Below, piece by piece: positions 52,663-64,000 of a stretch of 64,000 nt of DNA (position 1 is the first letter of the stretch; every line of letters begins with the position of its first letter). Both the position numbers and the translations under genes were made by a program. This stretch comes from Escallonia rubra (lineage: Eukaryota > Streptophyta > Magnoliopsida > Escalloniales > Escalloniaceae), in contig JAVXUO010002115.1 of NCBI GenBank assembly GCA_033065855.1, forward strand, positions 1 to 64,000. Reading direction: 5' to 3'. The notes below the pieces were generated by a model that was not told the origin of the DNA, searched no databases, and saw nothing but the letters and a program-made list of their open reading frames with translations.

Positions 52663-54103
52663 CTACATTGGCATCCTAACACTTCTGCTTTCCCTTGGCC
52701 TTTGCACCATCCTTTGCTTTCCTTCACCTTGACTCCTTGCAACTGCTCTTGATCTTGAGCTTATTTGTCCTCCAGTTGGATTTGGGTGTCCCTTGTCTTT
52801 TGACTTTTCCTTCCTTTGGCTTGGACCTCCCTTGGATGTCTTCTCTTTTCCCTTTACTCTGGCCACCTTGGCTTTGGCCACCTCCAACAACTGCATCTTT
52901 CAAATTTGACAAACTCACATACCTCTTACCCCCTCTCATTATGAATAGAGTGTCTTGATGTTGGTGGTGGCTCTACCATGCTTGGTATAGGCCATGATGG
53001 TCTTTGGGTTGTTGACTATGGAATTGGCATAAACCTTGCTGGTATCTGCTCTATAATAACTGAGCGTGGTGGAGCACATTGGCTTGGTTGGGATGCAGTT
53101 TGTTGCCTTCTAGGCTGCACAAAGATAAATGCAAGTAAATACACATATTAATAAATACAATTCAAATTATATTTTTTGAGTTTAGATACTGATAACTTTT
53201 GCATTCTTGGGGCTCTGCCCTCCCTTGTTGCCATATCTCTCTATTGTGGGGCTCTGCCTTGCTCAGTTGGCATGTCTCCCTATTAAAGATGTTACAATAC
53301 ATTAAGCTAAAGTTTAAACAACAGTTATTCCAACTAAATAAAATCAATAAACACTGTCTCAAGCATTGCTCACTGAGGAAGTATTCTGTCTGCTGCTCTG
53401 GCATTTCCTTTTATTGTGCCCAAGCTGATCGCATATGCTGCATCTAGTTGTTGTTCCTTTCCTTGACATCTTGCCAGTGTTTGTGTTCTCCTCAGCTTCA
53501 CATTTGCCTTTTCTTTTTCTTATCAGTTTCTTAGGTCTGCCACTTGGCCTTCTATAATTTTTTTTTGGGGGGGGGGGGGGGGGGTATAGAATGAATGGTA
53601 AATTACTTATAGGCCACATACTTGAACCATTCATCGGGTTAATGATTGGTGCATAGGCCTTCTTGTATGTATCAACTGTAGCACTCATGGATGAAGTTCT
53701 CTACTACTAGGTTTTTGTGCCAAATGCATGCAATGGCATGGGGACATGGAATTCTATTCAAGTCCCACCTCCTATAGGAACATGTGTATTGCTTGAGATC
53801 TACAATGAACTGCTCCCCCCATGGACATGCTACTTGAAACCTCAAATCCTCTGAGTGTGATGACATCCCTTCCCCAGCATACACATTCAATCTTTCAATT
53901 ATCCTCTGTATTGTAGGATAAATCTCACCATTCCATTCCTCAGTTTGTTCCCTAGAAAACCTCATCCTTGCCATCAAGATATTTCTTATTGTTCCAAGAA
54001 AAGTAATGGTTAAATTTAGATAGAAAAAAGTGACGGTGTGTGTGTCTATATATATATATATATGTATGTGTGTGCGTGTGCGTGCGTGTGTGTGCGCGCG
54101 CAC
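52663..54103 (-). pseudogene. MULE transposase, C-terminal part only
   Basis: Minus-strand order is that of a plant Mutator transposase C-terminus. First comes FSREQTEEWNGEIYPTIQRI, then a SWIM zinc finger (YTCSYRRWDLNRIPCPHAIAC), then VDTYKKAYAPIINPMNG. Next is a proline run encoded by a G-tract, RRPSGRPKK, and a CCHC knuckle (CSICDQLGHNKRKC). A Lys/Ser-rich tail continues to about 52663 with stops between. The catalytic DDE core and FAR1/MuDR N-terminus are missing; the frame is lost upstream at a TA/TG microsatellite near 54035-54105. Confidence 0.78.
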
Positions 54104-55375
54104 GTAATATACATTATATAGTTACTGTAAAAAAAATGAACATGTAGTTATAATAAATGAATTATAAGTCAGTATTTTTAAATAAGACCTCACGACCAAC
54201 TAGTTATATCCCTTATATAAGGATTTTTAAAAAAATCAAATATGATATTTGAAAAAAAAAATCCGATTAATGTACTCTTAGTATATATATTTAAGTAATA
54301 AATTTGTTTTAAGTAATTTTACAAAACTTATTGTAAGGCTAACAATCTTTTTTGATATAGGACCCTAATAACCAATGTAAAATATGTTGCCTTTTAGTAG
54401 ATTAAATTTACATAAATAACAAGACCAATTAGTGAATATTTGACTAATTATAAGCATTGGAACTTAATTTTAATTATAATAGAGTCGATTATAACTATAT
54501 TTGCCAATTGATGTGTGCAATCGATAACAATTATATGAACTAATTACTCTCCACCCTACAATCGTTAGGTTAACTTAAAGATATTTGCTAAATCTTACAA
54601 ACGCAATGTAGTCAACAAGAATTACCCGACAAAAGTTGGTATACAAAAGTTACATTATAGTCTGATAAAATTAGTATCCATGGAAATATACTATTAAAGG
54701 CATTTATTAGATGTATGACCTATAATTTTGTCACAAATAGTAGACTTATAATATGTAGAAAGCTAAGGCAACCTTTTAAACTTAAACCTCTTTTAAACTA
54801 TAGTTTATCAATGTACTTGCATATAAGGTATTATCTTTTAATTATTAACACCTCAAAAACACTCCATGAAAAGGATATATTTTTGCCAATTGAACGTCCT
54901 CACGCATGCATTTCACAAAAAAATAGAGAAATATATATAAAAAATTATTTGATATTATTTTGTCAATTTATTAAAATTATTTTGACAAAAGTGAGTAACT
55001 TACTTGAAATTAATGAGATGTCTATAAGTCCTTTAAATTTTTGTGTAATCACTCTTAACACCTATGAGGATTTTTTTCGATCATTAGCACCATAAAAACT
55101 CTTTAAATCTAAAGGATATGATTTATATATAAGCATTTAAAATTAAAATAGATATGTAAAAAGTGTCACTCACAATTATTATTATATATGTTAATTAGGG
55201 TTCATGTTACCAGCAGGACAATTCAATTATTCTAAATGCTAAGCATATATTCAGTTGAAATGATGCTTGACGATGTAAAACAAAAGTTTAAAGAACGCAA
55301 ATATTTAGCGACGACACTGTAACACAATTAGTCATTGTTCTTTCAACTTACAGTTCAAAGGAACTAAAGAAAACA
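54104..55375. other. Very AT-rich DNA, no gene seen
   Basis: AT-rich throughout. One open frame at 54715-55095 has no recognisable motif and AT-driven composition. Phrases such as TAATTATAAGC and repeated TATATATA give no transposon border. Confidence 0.45.
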
Positions 55376-55383
55376 TATATACA

Positions 55384-55994
55384 CAAGCATGGAGCATAAG
55401 CATGGACATGGAGGGCCATGGCACCCCCTAAAAGTTTGAGAAGATTGTTTTAGTTGTTTTAAGTCATGGGTAATTATGTTTAAAATATTTACTAAAATGC
55501 CACCATATTATAAATTAATGTATTAGATTTCATTTTGTTTTGCTTTTTTACTTTTTGTGCCACCCGCCGTCATAATTGTTATCTTTCTTGTTGACTTGTG
55601 CATCGTCAATCTTTCAAATTTTAAATCTCCAGATTATAAAGGAAACAGTAATAGATCAAGCTTAATGTTTTTTTTCCCTTTTTTAGTTTGAATTCTTATA
55701 GTATGTTAGCTTAGATATGACTATTATCATCATACAATTGGTAATTGCACTCGTAAAACATATATACAATAAGAATTAAGTTTCTTTCATGCAAGATTAG
55801 TAATTTGTTATTGAATAACTTTACCAAGTTAAATAAATTGCTATAAATAGTGAAATTATATAATTATTAGTCAAATTGAGTAATTTGTTTTGCATTGAAT
55901 GTATTCAATCGTGACGTGAATTATTTTATGTTAGCCGTTAATATTTTTTATGACTTTTTGGTCCCCTTAGTTAGACTTCCTGGTTCCGCCCCTG
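55384..55994. mobile_element. hAT MITE, same family as 38799-39385 (611 bp)
   Basis: Perfect 8-bp target duplication TATATACA at 55376-55383 and 55995-56002. Ends CAAGCATGGAGC and GGTTCCGCCCCTG are inverted repeats, the left more decayed. GGGCCATGGCACCCCC and GCAAGATTAGTAATTTGTT are shared with the copy nested in the terpene synthase pseudogene. Confidence 0.9.
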
Positions 55995-57136
55995 TATATA
56001 CATATACAAATATTACGCACGAATTGCATGATCATCTAATCAAGACTTCAATTTTAAATGTGTATAAGACAAATAAGTATTCTGCTGGATATCATGTTCA
56101 TATATTAATTAGTTGGTAATTTCTGATATCGTTTGGTACTTTTTATATTTTGCGCAAGTTGAAACTTTAAAAATCTGTTTGAACTACTTAAAATTACTAT
56201 TAAATTCTGAAATTTTTTGTGTGCTGTTTATATGACTCTAAGATGTTACATTTTGCATTTCAGAATTTTTAGAGGTGATTTGATATTATTTTAATATCGC
56301 CTTTGTTTGGGAAAAATCAATTGTTTAATAATAGTTTCAGTGCTTTTCTTGACCCAATTTTAGTTTCCATATTTTTCTTACATATTGTTAAGTTATTAAA
56401 AAAATATGGGATTTTATTTTGACCTAGAAATATTAATGGCTATTTTTGGGCTTTTCTAGTATTTAAGGAAATTATTTTTAAAGAGAAATATTCAAATATT
56501 CAAAAATTCAGATATTTAGTATTTTGGTCTTATATAATGTTTTAAGCTATAAAATTAATTTATGAGATTTTATTGAGAATGTTGAGGTGTGGTTAACTGT
56601 TGGGATTGTGTTAGGGTTTCTAACTAGTTTTCGCTGTCTATGTGAACCGTTATGGATTGGGTTATTCTGATAATAGGAATGAGCACCGTGTAGGTAGATA
56701 GTATTGATCGTATTGTAATGTACGTAGTTCAGACGGCGTTCTGATATCTGTGTTGCCCCAACTTAGGTTACTCAGAGGACTTCTGATTTTTGGTTGATCG
56801 AGTGATTAGCTAGCTTCGGACTAAGGTAAGTGATTTTCATCCGAACCAAACTCCTCATAATTGATTTCATATATTTTTTTAGATTTGTTATCGCTATTCG
56901 TTTGGACTCTATTATGTTGATGCAAGTCACGATGTTTGCCTTATAAATCTTTCATTGAGTCTTAAAAATATTTATTGAAACTCTTAGCGGTGCTCATTAA
57001 TTATTATCCACCGAGCATTGAATAACATGTGGCATTATCGAATTATTGTCATTCTACATATTGACATGAGAATTTGCATTGGTGTGTTTGGCGGAAGTTG
57101 GTGTGTTTGGCGGAAGTTGGTGTGTATTGAAGGATA

Positions 57137-57287
57137 TTGGTGTGGGCTAGCACCTTAAAAGACTAGCTGATGTGTTAGTGTGGGCTAGTACCTTGACGGA
57201 CTAGCCGGTGTATTAGTGTGGGCTACTGCCTTGATGGACTAGCCGGTGTGTTGGTGTGGGCTACTGCCTTGATGGACTAGCCGGTGT
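57137..57287. repeat. 38-bp tandem repeat (about 4 copies)
   Basis: TGTGGGCTA recurs at about 57141, 57179, 57217 and 57255 with TTGATGGACTAGCCGGTGT between. The first copy is the most diverged. Confidence 0.85.
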
Positions 57288-57394
57288 AAAGTGTTAATGA
57301 GCATTGCCTTTGTGGCTTTGCTAATTGATTACCTTGCACTGCCTATATGCATATAGGCAGTGCCTACCGCGACAGTGCTTAGTGCTGGCTTTGC

Positions 57395-57678
57395 TATTTT
57401 ATCTAAAAATATAATAATTTAGAAATTTACCTATGCTGGCGCCTTTTACCGCCGGCATAGGTTTAGACCGCTATTATTGGCAACACTAGAAGACAGATGG
57501 TGGAAGCCTTTAGGGGCGGCCGACCGCTGTTATAGACCCCCTCAAACGTCGGCATAGGCCTACCGAAACGCGAGTAAAGGCAGCGGTCCCGTAGCGCCGT
57601 GTAAGCCTACGACAGCGCTTTTTACACTTTTCGCGGCGCTATAACAGGCGCTGGCGTAGACCTTTTTCCTTATAGTGA
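57395..57678. mobile_element. Small non-autonomous DNA transposon (284 bp)
   Basis: GC-rich insert between perfect 9-bp direct repeats TGGCTTTGC at 57386-57394 and 57679-57687, the length expected for a Mutator-type target duplication. The interior carries GGCATAGG and GCGCT-type inverted motifs. The right end TCCTTATAGTG also looks CACTA-like, and terminal inverted repeats are weak, so the superfamily is unsettled. Confidence 0.5.
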
Positions 57679-58209
57679 TGGCTTTGCAATTGCTCATGTT
57701 CAATGGTATTTGTGATTGTTTGCATCGTATCAAAAAATCATATTGATATTTGATCGAACTATTTATGATCATCTAAAAACTCTTGGAAAACTATCATCGA
57801 ATTGCATCTGTGAATTAAAGTATCATTGAATTGCATCTGTGAATTATTTCGTAACTTCTTCGTTTGAGCGACCTTACTGAGCTCTCATAAGCTCACTTCC
57901 GTTTGCCTTCCTTTCTACATGTGATAACCAATAATAAACCACATTAGGTGTGGAATAGATCCGAGCGAGGGAAAGAGAAATTAAGTTTCAGTCTTAGTCG
58001 TTAGAACCCCTGCGTGGGTTATTATTGTTATTTAGAACTTTTGACGCAGACTTATTCAATTATGCTAGTACGCTAAGAGTATTATTTTACTCAATGGTTT
58101 AGTTGCTCTGACTGGCTGGTGATTCTAAAGTAGTTAAGTTTGAGGTCATTATTGTCTTAGTGTAAATGATCGAGTGAGTGTTAACATTCCGGAAATCCCG
58201 GGATGTTAC

Positions 58210-59530
58210 AATAGTATTGACCTTTAGCGGTACTTTTGTATTTAATATATAGTGTTTGTAAATTTTATTTCACATTGAATATATAATGTGATGATATGCA
58301 ATGACGTATTGCACAAATAAGCTATTATACAATTTCATTGTAAAGATACATACAAGACGAAACAAAGTTAACATGGTTAAGTCAGATTTCAACTGGATTG
58401 TCAATTTTGTAAACTCAAAGATGAATTTAACTTGATAAATATCTTGGTTAAAAACTTTGGTCCATGATTTTCTTACTTTAAGATTTTGTGCTATCCTATT
58501 CAGCTGCATTTGTCAAATGTAAAAAATTCTTATTGTGCAAATTCCATATGAGATATATCAAAACTTATATAACAAATTATTTCTATAATGCTTTATTGTG
58601 AGTAATTAAACACTTAAACATTCTAAATTTTGCATTAATAATATATCAATACCATTATAATTTTATATTAACTTTTATACTCCTAAAGACTCTTTCACAT
58701 ATGAAAAGAGAAAGATATTAGTTATGTTGTGATTAATGTAGTCTAAAACTTTGATTTAAGACCTTATTATATTTGAAGATAAATCTGACTTAATGGACAT
58801 GCTTATTATATACAGAGTACTTTGTTAAATATTGGTTATATTTTGTTCAACAATTTATTTACTACAAGATTTTGAACTATCCTATATAGTCATATTAGTC
58901 AACCTTTTGTAAACATTATATAATTACCTCATACAATAATTATTATTTTTCTGTGTACTTTATTGGTAGATTTCATTTGCTTCTAAAAATGTCACATCAT
59001 CCTTATTTAATTAGCCGTGTTGGTTAACTTTTATAAATCACATGCTATAAGAAAATATATGGACCAAAAAAAATTTCTATGAAAATTAAACCAATATGTA
59101 GTAGTGGACAATATGGGCAATCCATTTAAATGCACAAATTATTATTTTTAAAAGATACTTAGAAAATAATAAAAATATCTTAATGCAATAACAAATTGAT
59201 CTCAATATTTTCTCTACATATTTTTATCTCGTGGAATTTATTTTTTTATTTTTCCTATACTAGATAAAATTTTAAATATTTGTTCATCTATATAGTTACC
59301 AAATCAGAATTAGCAAATATGCACATGGACATTGCTTATTGATATTTTATTACGAAGGTTAATTTATTTTATTAAAAGAAAATTCATCCCAAAAATAAAA
59401 GTGACCTATCTTTGATAAAATTACCATGAAATAATAAAATTGTGCAATAGATTGTTTTATACAATTCAAAACTACTAAAATAATGACGGTTATAAAACCG
59501 TCCCGTTCTTGACACGGGATACTAGACTAG
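58210..59530 (+). mobile_element. AT-rich segment ending in a Helitron-like 3' end
   Basis: At 59502-59518 CCCGT-TCTTGAC-ACGGG forms a perfect 5-bp stem. Twelve bases on, the sequence CTAG ends at 59530 and is followed by T. A hairpin shortly before CTRR and insertion before T are Helitron features. No 5' TC end was identified, so the length is unknown and the rest of the interval is simply AT-rich DNA without a gene. Confidence 0.35.
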
Positions 59531-60491
59531 TCACTATTTAATGTGCAAAATACATGATACTTATCGGTATATCAAAATTTGATGTGGGGGATGCCTTAAC
59601 CTCGTCATAGACTGAACTAGAAATACAAAAATGCGATACTTACTGTCCAATGTCTTTGAAATTGTACAGATCTGAAAATTCATGCAACCTGACCCGAGTT
59701 TATGCTTTCACAATGTCCTCACCTTTCAAGTCAATGTTGACGTTTAAGTTATACACAGAGACAAACGTACATGTCTATTAGCCTCTTCCTTCCAACAGCA
59801 GCTGTAAATACAAACGAAATACCTCCTCACCCCCCTTCCCAAACCCTCGACTCTCCACAGAATAGCGAAACAAACGCCTATCTAAGACAAGTAGATAGTT
59901 CCCTCAACTGATACTCAGTGGTGTCTTCGAGTGCATTTGCTGCAAAAAAAAAAAAAATCTTACATGTAAGCCCTAAAATTTGAGTCGTCACTGTCGTATG
60001 AAAACTAATGGTAGAAATGGAACGCCCTCGAGTCTCAGTAAACGTGTTCTTTACCCAATTAGTTTCCAACATCTGAGCACCCTTATAGGCAAGAGTGCAG
60101 TAATGTAAATTCCCTGGAAGGTGAGTAGCAATCGCTCAATGAAAACCACATGTAAGATGCCAGCACCGTAGTGTCTTTAGATATTTTTGGTCATCTTCTA
60201 CTTGATGGGACGGTTGATTTGTAGACGTGTGAGCTTGTGGATCAGTCACAAGTCGGTGATCTCGCGTCGTGATGGGAAATGAAACTGACCGATCAAAAAG
60301 CAAAACACTTATTGATGGGAAATGCTACAAACCGATCCAAAAGCAAAATATTAATTTATTGATGATAATCGTGATGGGAAATATTGCTACAAATCGATCC
60401 AAAAGCAAAGCATTTATTGATGATAAGAAACAAAGGAAATAATACAGCAGGCTGACAAAATTAGTGCACCAGCTAGCACAATCCTCAGCAA

Positions 60492-63305
<2,814 letters not shown>

Positions 63306-63383
63306 CTATTGAAGAGGGAGGATCAATCACAAAGCTCTCTTTTCTATTGGTTTTAGGGTGATCTAAGAGGACAACATGTCTAC

Positions 63384-63392
63384 CTATTTATA
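63384..63392 (-). promoter_or_regulatory. TATA box of the intact terpene synthase
   Basis: TATAAATAG on the minus strand, about 80 bases upstream of the ATG, leaving a leader of about 50 bases. Copy 1 has a similar TATAAATAAATAC near 40712-40726. Confidence 0.65.
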
Positions 63393-63649
63393 GAAAAAGC
63401 TCAATTCTGCCATTCTGTACACGAGTCCAGCAAACAGCTGCTTGCCATATCCCACCAAATGTATGTGGGTCCGTTCTCCAATATGTTCCACAAATATTTG
63501 CAAGATTGTACGTGCCATAGTAATTACATATTGCTTATTCAATCTGGTTAAGAAAAAGATACTGAAAAAAAAAAATCTTTGCTTTATAATACAAGATTGT
63601 GTTGTAGTTTCAGTCCCCTTCATGTATGTTAAAGAAATAAACAAAACTT

Positions 63650-63950
63650 ATTTAGTCTAAGTAAAATAAAGTATTAGTCGTGTGCTAATTTTACACAAAT
63701 TATAAGTGCATTACAGTAAGAAGCCGGGGTAGTGGTCTAGTAATTTTGTGTAGTGGAGTTTGTGGCATTGCTATTACATGCTTAGGACTTAGATTAAGAG
63801 ACTATAAAAGATTTTTTAGTTTAGTCAGTGGTATGGTGCAAGAAGAGGTAGAGATATTAAATTAGTGTCAGTGTACGTTCTCTTCAAGTGTTTCGCGTCC
63901 TCAATACAGCTTGCCAGTGTGTGGATTTGGGTTATCGTTTGTCTCTAATA
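63650..63950 (+). mobile_element. Copia-type LTR remnant upstream of TPS copy 2
   Basis: Diverged counterpart of 40968-41247 (shared AATAAAGTATTAGT, GACTATAAA, GGTTATCGTTTGTCT-like phrases). It is followed by AAGTGGTATCAGAGCC. Its presence at the same place in both paralogues shows that the copia insertion preceded the segmental duplication. Confidence 0.55.
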
Positions 63951-63953
63951 AAG

Positions 63954-63966
63954 TGGTATCAGAGCC
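63954..63966 (+). other. Copia primer-binding site (tRNA-iMet)
   Basis: TGGTATCAGAGCC, the canonical plant Ty1/copia primer-binding site, three bases after the LTR remnant. Confidence 0.75.
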
Positions 63967-64000
63967 ACAACAGTCCTAATGGATGTTGTGTCTTTAATAT

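Larger units (their letters stand above)
56131..58209 (+). mobile_element. Chromovirus (Tekay-like) LTR, left border uncertain
   Basis: Ends GAAATCCCGGGATGTTACA at 58209, a typical Tekay-type LTR end. The left part has TTTATATTTTGCGCAAGTTG, also typical of such LTRs. No matching target duplication was found (ATAGT follows the end), so the left border is approximate and the copy may be truncated. A tandem repeat and a small insertion lie inside it. Confidence 0.5.

Overview
This window is nuclear DNA of a flowering plant, most likely a eudicot. The evidence is introns with GT-AG borders, a seven-exon TPS-b type terpene synthase, a plant-specific SANT plus bromodomain gene, and dense nested plant transposons (Tat-lineage Ty3/gypsy, copia, hAT, Mutator-like, Stowaway-type MITEs). 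The species cannot be named from the sequence.

Layout. 1-906: a chromovirus-like gag scrap and low-complexity DNA. 907-18160: one large Ty3/gypsy retrotransposon on the minus strand with LTRs of about 2.3 and 2.9 kb. Its gag-protease and pol (RT, two RNase H domains, integrase) lie in one frame, separated by a single TGA-CGG. Between pol and the 3' LTR it carries an oppositely oriented, intron-containing plant mobile domain (PMD) gene. 18161-26200: gene-poor DNA with microsatellites and decayed hAT transposons. 26262-27299: an intronless conserved plant gene of unknown function. 29030-33727: a three-exon SANT/bromodomain chromatin gene with a MITE in its large intron; a second MITE of the same family lies just upstream of the gene. 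34306-40635: a terpene synthase pseudogene on the minus strand, broken by a nested set of insertions. 40968-59530: a transposon zone holding solo LTRs, hAT elements with clear target-site duplications, a long-TIR element, Mutator-like remnants with a small GRF zinc-finger gene, and a possible Helitron end. 60492-63305: a second terpene synthase copy that looks intact (584 codons after splicing), with a TATA box.

How the parts relate. The two terpene synthases are direct repeats of one ancestral segment, which also carried a copia LTR and primer-binding site upstream of the gene. One copy kept every catalytic motif (RRx8W, RDR, DDxxD, NSE/DTE-like) and is a candidate plastid monoterpene synthase. 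The other collected at least seven independent lesions. The solo LTR at 41471-43516 belongs to the same broad family as the large element and has a perfect 5-bp target duplication, which fixes the LTR ends of that family. The most unusual unit is the large retroelement: a spliced antisense PMD gene, a likely stop-codon readthrough signal between gag-pro and pol, a duplicated integrase zinc module, and LTRs built from four kinds of tandem repeats, several with internal dyads.

Splice sites and domains were assigned by reading the sequence. No alignments or database searches were run.
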